A DNA stretch of 42,032 nt from NCBI GenBank assembly GCA_013205565.1, contig JABMMM010000077.1, positions 1 through 42,032 on the forward strand, in the 5' to 3' direction. Shown here one piece after another: positions 1 through 8,263 of this stretch. This DNA comes from Alcaligenaceae bacterium. Lineage in GTDB: Bacteria; Pseudomonadota; Gammaproteobacteria; Burkholderiales; Burkholderiaceae_B. The notes under the pieces were generated by a model, which had not been told where the DNA came from, did not search any database, and saw only the letters and a list, made by a program, of their open reading frames with translations. Every line of letters starts with the position of its first letter. Position 1 is the first letter of the stretch. The position numbers and the translations under genes are program-made.

Positions 1-2
1 AA

Positions 3-392
3 GCCAATGCCGAAGAAGATCATCGCATGGCAGAGCTTGCGCTGGCTCGCAATAGCGCCGATGGCTTGGTGCATTCAACGCGCAAGTCGATGACTGAGTA
101 TGGTGATAAGCTCGAAGAGGCAGACAAAACGGCGATTGATGCCGCTTTGAAAGACGTCGAGGACGCCTTAAAAGATAACGCCGATAAAGCTGCCATCGAT
201 GCAAAAGTCGAAGTCTTGGGTACGGCTTCGCAAAAGCTTGGCGAGAAGATGTACGCTGAGGCGCAAGCGGCACAGGCTGCGGCAGGTGCAGCGGGTGAAG
301 GCGCTGGCCCAGGCGCAGCAGGTGGCGGTAAGCCGGTCGATGACAATGTGGTCGATGCTGACTTCAAAGAAGTTAAGCGCGACGCAAAGTGA
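3..392 (+). CDS. dnaK: DnaK chaperone, C-terminal fragment
   Basis: This is the 3' end of an Hsp70 gene; the 5' part lies outside the window, and the reading frame is open to the left edge. About 129 residues are visible. They cover the helical lid, with the family wording [19 protein letters not shown], and a flexible Ala/Gly-rich tail that ends in the acidic [10 protein letters not shown] motif typical of DnaK. DnaK is the cytoplasmic ATP-driven chaperone that works with DnaJ and GrpE. The dnaJ gene follows 90 bases downstream in the same direction, the usual order. An ATG at 27 is internal and is not the start. Identity is secure from the tail motif and the neighbour. Confidence 0.96.
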   Translation, partial: ANAEEDHRMAELALARNSADGLVHSTRKSMTEYGDKLEEADKTAIDAALKDVEDALKDNADKAAIDAKVEVLGTASQKLGEKMYAEAQAAQAAAGAAGEGAGPGAAGGGKPVDDNVVDADFKEVKRDAK

Positions 393-420
393 TCACCTTG
401 CCGTTGCAGTAAATCGGCTA

Positions 421-450
421 CGCCCGGAACGCTTTTTAGCCTTCCGGGCG
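421..450 (+). other. Intercistronic hairpin between dnaK and dnaJ
   Basis: CGCCCGGAA (421-429) and TTCCGGGCG (442-450) form a perfect 9-bp inverted repeat around a 12-base loop. The bases that follow (CGTTGTTTAG) are only weakly U-rich. It may therefore be a partial terminator or an mRNA-processing or stability element that sets the DnaK to DnaJ ratio, rather than a full stop. The structure is seen in the sequence; the role is inferred. Confidence 0.5.
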
Positions 451-482
451 CGTTGTTTAGTTTCACTTATTGAGCTCAAAGC

Positions 483-1604
483 ATGGCAAAGCGCGACTTT
501 TACGAAACCCTTGGTGTTGCTAAAAATGCGTCAGACGACGAGCTGAAAAAAGCTTATCGCAAACTTGCGATGAAATATCATCCCGATCGCAACCCAGACA
601 GCAAAGAAGCTGAAGAAAAATTTAAGCAGGCCAAAGAGGCTTACGAGATTCTGTCAGATGACAGCAAACGCGCGGCCTACGATCGCTATGGTCACGCCGG
701 CGTCGATCCTAACGCCGCGGGCGCTGCGGGTGCTGCGGGCTTTGGCGATGCGTTTGGTGACATTTTTGGTGAAATCTTTGGTGGTGCCAGACGTGGCGGC
801 GGCGGGGGTGGTCCGCAGGTGTATCGCGGTGCTGACTTAAAGTACGCGATGGACATTACGCTCGAGCAAGCGGCAAACGGTTTTGATACTGAGATTCGCG
901 TGCCAAGCTGGGAAAACTGCGAAGTGTGTAAAGGCTCGGGCGCGAAGGTAGGTACGAAGCCTAAAACCTGTCACACCTGCGGCGGTGCTGGTGCGGTACG
1001 CATGCAGCAGGGTTTTTTTAGCGTACAGCAAACATGTCCGACTTGCCATGGCAATGGCAAAGAAATCAGCGATCCGTGCGTATCGTGTGATGGCGTTGGA
1101 CGCACCCGCCGAAATAAAACGCTGCAGGTCAAAATTCCTGCAGGCATCGATGACAGCATGCGAATTCGTTCGTCAGGCAACGGCGAACCCGGTATTAACG
1201 GTGGACCATCAGGCGATTTGTTTGTAGAAATTCACATCAAAGAGCACAAGATTTTTCAGCGCGATAACGACGATCTGCATTGCGAACTGACGATTCCGTT
1301 TACCAGCGCGGCATTAGGGGGTGATATTCAAGTGCCAACCTTGAATGGTAAAGCTGAGATTTCGATCCCAGAGGGCACGCAGTCTGGTAAAACCTTCAGG
1401 TTGCGCAGCAAAGGAATTAAGGGCGTGCGGGCGTCGTATCCGGGTGATTTGTATTGTCACGTCGTGGTTGAAACGCCGGTGCGCTTAACCGAAGAGCAAA
1501 AGACGCTGTTGCGTCAGTTTGAGGCTTCGCTTCGTGGCGGGGATGACAAGCATTCACCACAAAGTAAATCGTGGACGGATCGGGTGAAAGACTTCTTTTC
1601 TTGA
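483..1604 (+). CDS. dnaJ: Chaperone protein DnaJ
   Basis: This is a full-length type I Hsp40 of 373 residues, the usual size. The J domain is at about residues 1-70, with the HPD motif at 33-35 that stimulates DnaK's ATPase. A Gly/Phe-rich linker follows (about 75-115). The zinc-binding domain has four CxxCxGxG repeats: [24 protein letters not shown] and CVSCDGVG. The last part is the substrate-binding C-terminal domain with [12 protein letters not shown]. It presents unfolded clients to DnaK in the cytoplasm. The gene follows dnaK and is probably co-transcribed; a strong terminator sits just after the stop. The ATG start gives the canonical MAKRDFYE N-terminus. Confidence 0.98.
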   Translation: MAKRDFYETLGVAKNASDDELKKAYRKLAMKYHPDRNPDSKEAEEKFKQAKEAYEILSDDSKRAAYDRYGHAGVDPNAAGAAGAAGFGDAFGDIFGEIFGGARRGGGGGGPQVYRGADLKYAMDITLEQAANGFDTEIRVPSWENCEVCKGSGAKVGTKPKTCHTCGGAGAVRMQQGFFSVQQTCPTCHGNGKEISDPCVSCDGVGRTRRNKTLQVKIPAGIDDSMRIRSSGNGEPGINGGPSGDLFVEIHIKEHKIFQRDNDDLHCELTIPFTSAALGGDIQVPTLNGKAEISIPEGTQSGKTFRLRSKGIKGVRASYPGDLYCHVVVETPVRLTEEQKTLLRQFEASLRGGDDKHSPQSKSWTDRVKDFFS

Positions 1605-1624
1605 GCAGACTTTGTCGATAAGAA

Positions 1625-1652
1625 AACAGCCCCGGTCGGGGCTGTTTTTTTG
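1625..1652 (+). terminator. Rho-independent terminator of dnaK-dnaJ
   Basis: ACAGCCCCG (1626-1634), a GT loop and CGGGGCTGT (1637-1645) form a perfect 9-bp GC-rich stem that runs straight into a T tract (1645-1651). It lies 21 bases after the dnaJ stop. It also separates dnaJ from the convergent M16 peptidase gene. Confidence 0.9.
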
Positions 1653-1699
1653 CCTCAGAGTCGTACGCGTGTCAACAGGCCGCACACGATGCTGAAAGA

Positions 1700-4450
1700 T
1701 CACTTCTTCTTTTCAAAATCGCCTGCTGCCACGCTACTGAACTGAGCGGGTTGCAGGTACTGACGCACGGCAGCATTGAGTTGCTCGGAGGTCAGTGCAG
1801 CGATTTTTTTATCTAAGTTGGCGGCCCAGGCAAAGCTGCGGCCAGTCTCCATGTAACTGACCCAAGCTGAGGCAAGACTTCCCTGCTGTGCCCGCGAGAG
1901 TTTGCGGTAGTTCAGCAGCGCTGTGATGCCGTCTTTGACTTCGGTTGCCTCAAAACCATCTTTGATCAAACGTTCAAGTTCTTGGCGGATAGCGTCTTGT
2001 ACCTTATTACGGTTTTCGGGAGCAAAAATCGCATAGACCCCCCACGAAGCTGACGCTTCAAAGGAAGATACCGACAAGCGACTGCGAACGTTATAAGACA
2101 GACCTTCTTTTTCGCGCACACGCATCCACAGCCGCGATGTCTCAGAGGAGCCCAACAGAAAATTTGCCAGGTACAGGGCAGGGTAGTCTGGATGGGTGTC
2201 TTGCAGCTTTAAGGGTAAGTTCGCCGTATAAAAGGCGTTGGCTTTGTCGGGGGTTAAGGCCTGCATTTGTTCAGGCTTGACGTCGCGGTACGGATTGCTT
2301 AGGCGTACGAACGGTGCGCCTGGTGCCCAAGTGCTGAAGGACTTAGTGACGGTTTGCTCAAAACTTGTTGGGTTAAAGTGGCCCACGATACCGATTGAGA
2401 CTGCGCTCGAACCATAAAAGGTTTTGTGAAAACCCACCAGGTCAGCGCGCTTAAGCGCCGCCACAGAGGCGAGCGACTCGTCGAAGCTTGGCATGTAACG
2501 GATATCGTCTTTCGCCCAGGGGTTGTCGTGGCGCGTGAGCATGCGCGAGGCAATCGCAGTTGGCTCTGTCATCGAGCTTTTTAGGCTGGTCGTCAGTTTG
2601 CTTGTGTATTCGTTCAGTTGCTCTTGGGCAAAACTTGCGTGTTGCACGACTTCAAGAACAAAGGCTGCGAGCGCATCGATATTAGCGTGCGTGCTTGACA
2701 AGCCGATGGTGAGGTCTGAACCCGAGCCCGAGATACCAACTTCGCCGCCTAGCGCATCAATGCGATCGTTGATCTGCTCGCGACTGTATTTGTCGGTGCC
2801 TTTGAGTAACAGATCCGCCGTCACAATCGCGTTCAGACGTTGTCCTTTTAAGGCTTCAAGGGTGCCAAACTGCAACGAAATTGTCGCGTTGACACGATCG
2901 CCACGCGCCTCTTTGGGCAGCATTGCTAATTTGACTGAACCGTTAGGTAGCTTGAGCACTTTACGTTGTGTCAGGGCGTCGATATTGGCGGGATCAGGGT
3001 CAAACGCCTCGGCTTGCTTGAGCTGCGCGTTCCCGGCGTATCCTGCCAAGTCTTTTTGTAGGTCAGGAATCGCCGCTAAGGGTGCGCGCACCGGTTTATC
3101 CGTGGGAATGTATTGGCCTTGGGTGCGATTGGCTTGGGTCAGATAGTCCTGTCCGACCTGCTGCGCCTGCGCAAGCGATACCGCGCGAATACGATCGCGC
3201 GCGACGAACAGCATCCGCCAGTCACCGACGGCGATGGCCTCAGACAAGCCTGCGCTAATTTTTTGGGCGTCACTAAACATCAGATCCCAACTTTTCAGCC
3301 ACTGATTACGCACGCGTTCGAGCTCTTCGGTCGAGAAAGGCTGCTTGGCCAGGCCTTCAATCGTGCTTGTTAGCGTGCCCAGCGCCTTGGCCTGATCCAT
3401 GCCCGGTTCAAGCGTGGCGCCAAACATCACTATGCCGGGTGCGAACTCATCCATCGTAAAACCTAAGACACTCGCGGCTTGCTTGGCGGGGACCATCGCT
3501 TTGTACAGTCGGCCAGACGGCGTGTCGGCAATCATCATGCTTGCCAAATCGAGCGCGGCAAAATCCTTGTGCGTAGCAGGGGGCACGTGGTACATCGCAG
3601 CGACCAGCGGCGAGCCACCGGTCCGACGCAGCGTGAGCGCGCGTTCGCCGTCTTGCACGGGTTCGACGGTGTACTCAGGTGGCAACTTACGCGCGGGCTT
3701 TGGAATGTTTCCAAAAGCGCCGAGCACGTCGGCAAGTGCTGCTTGCGGTGCGAATTTTCCGGCAATAATCAAGACGGCGTTGTCGGGCTGATAGTACGCA
3801 CGATAAAAGGCTTGCAGTTGCGCGATATCGACGTTCTCGACATCAGAACGCGCGCCGATCGGTGTTTTTCCGTAGCTGTGCCATTGAAACGCCAGACTCA
3901 GCATCTTTTGCCAGAGCATCTGAAAAGGATTATTTTCGCCGCTTTCCATTTCGTTGCGCACGACGGTCATTTCGGTGTCAAGGTCTTCGCGCTTAATCGT
4001 CGAGTTGATCATCGCGTCGGCCTGCCAGCCGACGTACCACTTTAGGGTTTCGGGATTTGCGGCAAAGCTCGCGTAATAATTGGTGCGGTCTGTTGAAGTC
4101 GAACCGTTGGCCTGCAGCCCACGTTTTGAAAATTCGCCCAACGCATTTGGTGTGTTTGGCGTGCCTTTAAACAGCATGTGTTCAAGCAAGTGTGCCATGC
4201 CGGTCTCGCCATAATTTTCGTGGCGAGAGCCGACCAAATAGGTCATGTTAACGGTCGTGGTCGGTTTAGAGTCGTCTGGTGCGAGCAAAATACGCAAGCC
4301 ATTGGCGTCAAGTCGATACTCAGTGATCCCTTCGACAGAGGTCACTTGCGAAATACCAGAGGGAAGAGTGAAAGCCATACTGTGGGTTGCCGCCAAAAAA
4401 AACAGAGAACCCAGCAAGAAGCGCTTGAGCGCACGAGTCAACAGCCACAT
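1700..4450 (-). CDS. Exported M16 family zinc metallopeptidase (two modules)
   Basis: This is a pitrilysin/insulinase-type protease of 916 residues with two M16 modules in one chain. The inverted zinc motif HLLEH is at residues 87-91, followed by FKGT, and the third ligand region is VVRNEMESGEN. The second half carries the inactive module with the family wording REKEGLSYNVRS. A hydrophobic N-terminus (LLGSLFFLAATHSMA, then FTLPSG) reads as a signal peptide, so the enzyme probably acts in the periplasm on peptides. I chose the ATG at 4450; a TTG at 4492 would add 14 residues before the signal peptide and looks less likely. It converges on the dnaJ terminator. The natural substrate cannot be read from the sequence. 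Confidence 0.9.
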   Translation of the reverse strand: MWLLTRALKRFLLGSLFFLAATHSMAFTLPSGISQVTSVEGITEYRLDANGLRILLAPDDSKPTTTVNMTYLVGSRHENYGETGMAHLLEHMLFKGTPNTPNALGEFSKRGLQANGSTSTDRTNYYASFAANPETLKWYVGWQADAMINSTIKREDLDTEMTVVRNEMESGENNPFQMLWQKMLSLAFQWHSYGKTPIGARSDVENVDIAQLQAFYRAYYQPDNAVLIIAGKFAPQAALADVLGAFGNIPKPARKLPPEYTVEPVQDGERALTLRRTGGSPLVAAMYHVPPATHKDFAALDLASMMIADTPSGRLYKAMVPAKQAASVLGFTMDEFAPGIVMFGATLEPGMDQAKALGTLTSTIEGLAKQPFSTEELERVRNQWLKSWDLMFSDAQKISAGLSEAIAVGDWRMLFVARDRIRAVSLAQAQQVGQDYLTQANRTQGQYIPTDKPVRAPLAAIPDLQKDLAGYAGNAQLKQAEAFDPDPANIDALTQRKVLKLPNGSVKLAMLPKEARGDRVNATISLQFGTLEALKGQRLNAIVTADLLLKGTDKYSREQINDRIDALGGEVGISGSGSDLTIGLSSTHANIDALAAFVLEVVQHASFAQEQLNEYTSKLTTSLKSSMTEPTAIASRMLTRHDNPWAKDDIRYMPSFDESLASVAALKRADLVGFHKTFYGSSAVSIGIVGHFNPTSFEQTVTKSFSTWAPGAPFVRLSNPYRDVKPEQMQALTPDKANAFYTANLPLKLQDTHPDYPALYLANFLLGSSETSRLWMRVREKEGLSYNVRSRLSVSSFEASASWGVYAIFAPENRNKVQDAIRQELERLIKDGFEATEVKDGITALLNYRKLSRAQQGSLASAWVSYMETGRSFAWAANLDKKIAALTSEQLNAAVRQYLQPAQFSSVAAGDFEKKK

Positions 4451-4562
4451 GGGAAGAATCCAAAAGATGCGAATGAAATCATTGGAGCGCAATTACTCAG
4501 AATGGTTCATTCACGAAGCGATTATTTAACAAGCCGACGCAGCGCGCGGGCGTGACGACTTG

Positions 4563-5735
4563 TTATTTAGAGAGTAGACGCATCGCCTGTTCGATCCCCG
4601 AAACCGTCACCGGAAACATCTTATCTTGCACGATATTTCGGATCAGGGCGATCGACTGTCGATATTGCCAGGAAGCCTGGGGTTCAGGGTTGAGCCATAC
4701 CGCCTTGGGCCAGGTCGTGATCATGCGCTGCAGCCACTCTGCACCAGGCTCTTTGTTGTAGTGTTCGACCGAGCCGCCCGGTTGCAAGATTTCGTAGGGG
4801 CTCATGGTCGCATCGCCAACAAAAATCAGACGCCAGTCGCCATTGAATTTACGCAAGACATCGCGTGTTTCAAAGCGTTCCATTTGACGACGCCGATTTG
4901 ATTTCCACAGATGTTCGTACGGACAATTATGAAAATAATAGACCTCAAGGTGCTTGAATTCGCTGCTGGCAGCTGAAAACAACTCCTCGACCCGAGCAAT
5001 GTGATCATCCATGCTGCCGCCAACGTCAAGCAACATCAAGACTTTGACATTGTTGTGGCGTTCAGGCACCATTTTGATGTCAAGAAAACCTGCGTTGCGC
5101 GCAGTACTCGTGATCGTGTCATTAAGATCAAGCTCAAAATCCGAACCCTCGCGGGCAAAACGCCGTAAGCGTCTGAGCGCAACTTTAAAGTTACGCGTAC
5201 CCAGCTCAATCGAGTCGTCGTAATCCCTGAAGTTGCGTTCATCCCAGACTTTGACTGCAGTGCGGTTTCCACCCGAGGCTCCGCCAACCCGAATCCCCTC
5301 GGGATTGAAGCCGCCGTTGCCAAACGGCGAGGTGCCACCCGTCCCAATCCATTTGCTACCGCCTTCGTGGCGCTCTTGCTGCTCCTCTAGACGCTCTTTG
5401 AACATTTCTAAAAGTTTGTTGAGACCGTGCTTTTCGAGTTCGGCTTTTTGTTCGGGTGTCAGGTGTTTTTGCAGCTCTTTGACTAGCCAGTCAAGCGGTA
5501 TTTTTTTGCCGGGCGGCAAAATCTGCTCAAGGCTGCGGTAATAGCTTGCAAACGCGCGGTCAAAGCGATCAAAGAGGGTTTCATCTTTGACCAAGGTCGT
5601 GCGCGCTAAAAAATAAAAATCTTCTAGCGTTGGCGGCATCAGCGGCGTCGAAAGCGCCTCAAGAAGCGTGAGGTACTCTTTAACCGAGACCTTGAGTTTT
5701 TGCGTGCGCAGATGATAAAAGAAATCAACAAGCAT
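4563..5735 (-). CDS. VWA domain protein, CoxE-like, partner of MoxR ATPase
   Basis: The protein has 390 residues. The N-terminal half is helical and charged, followed by a Gly-rich linker (about 130-157) and then a von Willebrand factor A domain. The metal-site motif DVGGSMD starts at residue 237; Gly replaces the first Ser of the classical DxSxS, which I regard as normal for this subfamily. A later GDATMS segment probably supplies the Thr ligand. These proteins work in the cytoplasm with MoxR AAA+ ATPases to mature or metallate other enzymes, but the client here is unknown. The gene overlaps the acetyltransferase gene by 11 bases, and moxR lies beyond it, so all three are one transcription unit. 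Confidence 0.88.
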   Translation of the reverse strand: MLVDFFYHLRTQKLKVSVKEYLTLLEALSTPLMPPTLEDFYFLARTTLVKDETLFDRFDRAFASYYRSLEQILPPGKKIPLDWLVKELQKHLTPEQKAELEKHGLNKLLEMFKERLEEQQERHEGGSKWIGTGGTSPFGNGGFNPEGIRVGGASGGNRTAVKVWDERNFRDYDDSIELGTRNFKVALRRLRRFAREGSDFELDLNDTITSTARNAGFLDIKMVPERHNNVKVLMLLDVGGSMDDHIARVEELFSAASSEFKHLEVYYFHNCPYEHLWKSNRRRQMERFETRDVLRKFNGDWRLIFVGDATMSPYEILQPGGSVEHYNKEPGAEWLQRMITTWPKAVWLNPEPQASWQYRQSIALIRNIVQDKMFPVTVSGIEQAMRLLSK

Positions 5736-6342
5736 GGCGTTTGAGCTGATAGGTAAGGTGATCGCGAACTTCGGGCCATTCGCCTGCTATGACGCTGTAC
5801 ATGACAGTGTCGCGCACGGTGCCATCGCGGCGTAAGGCGTGATGACGCAGCGCGCCGTCGCGTTTGGCGCCCAGGCGTTCGATCGCTCGTTGCGAGGCAT
5901 GGTTAAAGTTGTCGGTGCGCCAGCCGACAACCGCGGCGCCCAACACGTCAAAGGCGTGGGTCAGCAGCAAGAGCTTACAGGCCGTGTTGACATGCGTGCG
6001 CTGTTGACTTTTTGCATACCAGGTATAGCCAATTTCGAGGCGGGCAACCGCTGGGAGAATATCGTGATAGCGGGAGCTTCCGAGGATTTTTTCTGAAGCC
6101 TCGTCCACGACCACGAAGGGCAGCATGTGCCCCGCTGCCAAGCCCTCAAGGGCGCTTTGAATGTAGGCTGTGGTTTGCTCGGGTTCGGGCACTGACGTGA
6201 CGCGCAGGTTCCAGAGCTCGCCGTCGCGTGCTGCGCGGGCTAAGCCTTCGGCGTGCGTTTGCGATAAGGGCGCAAGGCGCACGCCCCAGCCTTGCAGCGT
6301 ACAGGGCGCAGGCGCCTGCTTGAAGCCTTGCGGATTAACCAT
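5725..6342 (-). CDS. GNAT family N-acetyltransferase, RimJ/RimL-like
   Basis: The protein has 205 residues from the ATG at 6342. That start overlaps the moxR stop in ATGGTTAA (8 bases), which indicates translational coupling. A GTG/TTG-type start further up would add 19 residues but would lie inside moxR. The fold wording is that of ribosomal-protein Ser/Ala acetyltransferases: VRLAPLSQTHAEGL, LGSSRYHDI, RLEIGYTWYAKSQQRT, CKLLLLTHAFD and HASQRAIERLGAKRDG. It should transfer acetyl from acetyl-CoA to an amine, on a small molecule or a protein N-terminus. Its position between moxR and the VWA gene, overlapping both, is notable. The substrate is unknown. Confidence 0.87.
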   Translation of the reverse strand: MVNPQGFKQAPAPCTLQGWGVRLAPLSQTHAEGLARAARDGELWNLRVTSVPEPEQTTAYIQSALEGLAAGHMLPFVVVDEASEKILGSSRYHDILPAVARLEIGYTWYAKSQQRTHVNTACKLLLLTHAFDVLGAAVVGWRTDNFNHASQRAIERLGAKRDGALRHHALRRDGTVRDTVMYSVIAGEWPEVRDHLTYQLKRHAC

Positions 6343-7234
6343 GGCTGGGGCCTGAAGGACGACGGGTGCTGCTGCGAGTGACAGCAGCCAGGCGCTCAAG
6401 CAGTTGCAAGTCTTGTTCGTTCTTTAGCAGTGCGCCAGCCAACATCGGAACCGAAGTGGCTGCGTGCGCATCGATTTCGGCGGGGCTCACATCTTCAGCG
6501 ATCAGCAGGCGCAACCAATCAAGAAACTCTGAGGTTGAAGGTTTTTTCTTGAGTCCTGGCGCCTCGCGCAAGGCGAAGAAGGTATCGAGTGCGGCGCGTA
6601 ACACTTCGGCGTGCAGGTTTGGAAAATGCACGGCAACGATGCTGCGCAGTGTGTCGCGGTCTGGAAAACGGATGTAATGAAAAAAGCAGCGGCGAAGAAA
6701 CGCGTCGGGCAAGTCTTTTTCGTTGTTTGAGGTGATGATCACGAGGGGGCGGTGAATCGCGCTGATGGTTTCGCGGGTTTCATAGACGTGAAACTGCATC
6801 TGATCGAGTTCGCGCAATAAATCGTTTGGAAATTCGATATCGGCCTTGTCGATTTCGTCAATCAGCAGCACAACGGGCGCGGGCGCCGAAAACGCCTGCC
6901 ACAGAACACCCTGCATGATGTAGTTACGAATGTCTTTAACTTTTTCTTCGCCCAGTTGCGAGTCACGCAAACGCGAAACAGCGTCGTACTCGTAAAGGCC
7001 TTGGTGCGCTTTGGTGGTGGATTTGATGTGCCACTGCAAAAGTGGGCGTCCGAGCGCGGCGGCGACCTCTTCGGCCAGCATGGTTTTGCCGGTGCCGGGT
7101 TCGCCCTTGATCAAAAGTGGGCGCTGCAGAGTCAGGGCCGCGTTCACCGCTAGTTTGAGGTCGTCAGTGGCGACGTAGCGTTCGGTGCCGTCAAAGCGAT
7201 TGGTTTGAGTTGGGGTGGATGTCGATGAGGTCAT
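6335..7234 (-). CDS. MoxR family AAA+ ATPase
   Basis: The protein has 299 residues, normal for the family. The Walker A motif GEPGTGKT is at residues 44-51 and the Walker B motif LLIDEIDKAD has D126/E127. Sensor 1 reads ITSNNEKDLPDAFLRRC, and a C-terminal lid helix bundle follows. MoxR proteins form hexamers that remodel clients together with VWA partners; such a partner is encoded two genes downstream. The short N-terminal Ser/Thr-rich stretch before RFDGTERYVA is variable. The start at ATG 7234 faces the divergent cytochrome gene across about 137 bases. This is the first gene of the moxR - GNAT - VWA unit. Confidence 0.94.
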   Translation of the reverse strand: MTSSTSTPTQTNRFDGTERYVATDDLKLAVNAALTLQRPLLIKGEPGTGKTMLAEEVAAALGRPLLQWHIKSTTKAHQGLYEYDAVSRLRDSQLGEEKVKDIRNYIMQGVLWQAFSAPAPVVLLIDEIDKADIEFPNDLLRELDQMQFHVYETRETISAIHRPLVIITSNNEKDLPDAFLRRCFFHYIRFPDRDTLRSIVAVHFPNLHAEVLRAALDTFFALREAPGLKKKPSTSEFLDWLRLLIAEDVSPAEIDAHAATSVPMLAGALLKNEQDLQLLERLAAVTRSSTRRPSGPSHG

Positions 7235-7371
7235 TAGGTGCCGAGGTGTCAGGGTTCAATGGTAAGCGTAGCTGAGTCTAGTTTTAATTTCTTCAATTAT
7301 CGTACAATCTTAACGTTTTGCGGCCGAGGCTATGCTCGGATTGTTATTCTGGCCTGGCCAGACCTCTTTTG
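7235..7371. other. Divergent intergenic region moxR / cytochrome c
   Basis: These 137 AT-rich bases should hold the promoters of both neighbours. Plausible -10 hexamers are TACAAT at 7303-7308 on plus and GATAAT at 7301-7296 on minus. No convincing -35 hexamers are spaced correctly, so neither promoter is claimed. Confidence 0.35.
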
Positions 7372-7830
7372 ATGAAATTGTTCAAAACCATGTTTTTAAA
7401 TCAGATGCGTAATGGTAGTAAAGGTAGCAACGGCAGCGGTAGTAAAGGCAGCAACGGTAGCAAAGGCAGTCACGACCAAGCGCTAACAGTTCGCCGGCTG
7501 ACTCAAGCCTCTGCCAGCCTGGCTTTAGCAGTCTCCTGTGCATTGAGCTCTTTGGCAAGCGCTGCAGATGCTCCAACCGGCAACCTTGAAGCGGCCAAAG
7601 CAAAAGTCTCGATGTGCATTGGCTGTCACGGTATTTCAGGCTACCGCGCCAGTTTTCCTGAGGTGTATTCGGTGCCGATGATTGCGGGCCAAAACGCGGC
7701 CTACCTTCAGGCGGCGCTTCGTGCCTATGCTTCAGGCGAGCGCACACATCCCACGATGAACGCCACCGCAAAAAGTCTGTCAGATCAAGATATTGCTGAT
7801 CTGGCCGCGTACTACTCTCAACTTAAATAA
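7372..7830 (+). CDS. Exported monohaem cytochrome c, class I
   Basis: The protein has 152 residues from the ATG at 7372 (MKLFKTMF). It contains one haem-binding CIGCH motif at residues 82-86. Further wording is PMIAGQNAAYLQAALRAYASGERTHP, with a probable axial Met in PTMN, and a C-terminal SDQDIADLAAYYSQLK, which is the cytochrome c4/c553 pattern. A signal-peptide hydrophobic core is at about residues 47-64, ending ASA before ADAPTG. The N-terminal region ahead of it is unusual: about residues 14-33 are a Gly/Ser/Lys/Asn tandem repeat (units such as GSKGSN). It is a periplasmic electron carrier. The second cytochrome starts 12 bases downstream, so the two are probably made together. The start is less certain than the rest: ATG 7405 (MRNGS) is also possible. 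Confidence 0.85.
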   Translation: MKLFKTMFLNQMRNGSKGSNGSGSKGSNGSKGSHDQALTVRRLTQASASLALAVSCALSSLASAADAPTGNLEAAKAKVSMCIGCHGISGYRASFPEVYSVPMIAGQNAAYLQAALRAYASGERTHPTMNATAKSLSDQDIADLAAYYSQLK

Positions 7831-7842
7831 CCGGAGGCGACC

Positions 7843-8205
7843 ATGAAACGTTTTAAGATTGCCCTCTGTGGCGCAGCATTATTCCTGTCTGCCGGCCTGA
7901 CCCAGGCGAGTGACTTGGCTGCCGGCAAAGCGGTCTGGACCAAGCTAAACTGCGCCTCTTGCCACGGCGCTGACGCTAAATCTCCTATTTTGCCGGCTTA
8001 CCCCATTTTGGCGGGTCAGCATGCTGACTTCTTGGCCCATGCCTTAAAAGCCTACCAGCGTGGTGCAGCGGGTGCACCCACTTCGGCGAACGTGCGTAAA
8101 AATGCGGTGATGGGTGCATTTGCAACCCAGCTGTCTAAGCAAGACGTTGCGAACGTGTCAGCCTGGCTCGCCTCGCAACCAGGCCCGTTGGTCGTCCGTA
8201 AATAG
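7843..8205 (+). CDS. Exported monohaem cytochrome c, class I
   Basis: The protein has 120 residues. The signal peptide is residues 1-22 (MKRFKIALCGAALFLSAG then LTQAS), with CASCH at 37-41. The axial Met is probably in the KNAVMGAFATQLS segment. ILAGQHADFLAHALKAYQRG and LSKQDVANVSAWLAS are typical of the small c4/c553-like cytochromes. A good ribosome site (GGAGG) precedes the ATG. It shares an operon with the cytochrome just upstream; the pair could relay electrons between a periplasmic donor and a terminal oxidase. No oxidase gene is directly adjacent. Confidence 0.9.
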   Translation: MKRFKIALCGAALFLSAGLTQASDLAAGKAVWTKLNCASCHGADAKSPILPAYPILAGQHADFLAHALKAYQRGAAGAPTSANVRKNAVMGAFATQLSKQDVANVSAWLASQPGPLVVRK

Positions 8206-8227
8206 TCGGTTGCTTCGCCCAAGGCGC

Positions 8228-8263
8228 TAGTCTTAGTCTTAGTCTTAGTCTTAGTCTTAGTCT
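8228..8263 (+). repeat. Six tandem copies of TAGTCT
   Basis: Six perfect copies of the hexamer TAGTCT lie between the convergent ends of the cytochrome and DUF1841 genes. On the minus strand each copy reads AGACTA, so an in-frame TAA recurs every six bases. The DUF1841 stop codon (8259-8257) is the first of them. Such a tract can change length by slippage without lengthening the protein. Confidence 0.95.

Noticed and set aside
2523-3146. 207-codon plus-strand open frame within the M16 peptidase region
   Set aside because: It is antisense to a clearly conserved gene, has no recognisable protein wording, and is best explained as a shadow of the minus-strand coding frame.
3479-4045. 188-codon plus-strand open frame
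   Set aside because: Also antisense to the M16 gene, including the zinc-site region; the composition is that of a complementary frame.
5003-5025. Apparently defective metal site (DVGGS) in the VWA protein
   Set aside because: Gly at this position is, as far as I recall, usual in the CoxE-like VWA subfamily, so it is not evidence of decay.
8228-8263. Possible CRISPR or telomere-like array
   Set aside because: The unit is only six bases with no spacers; it is a simple tandem repeat.
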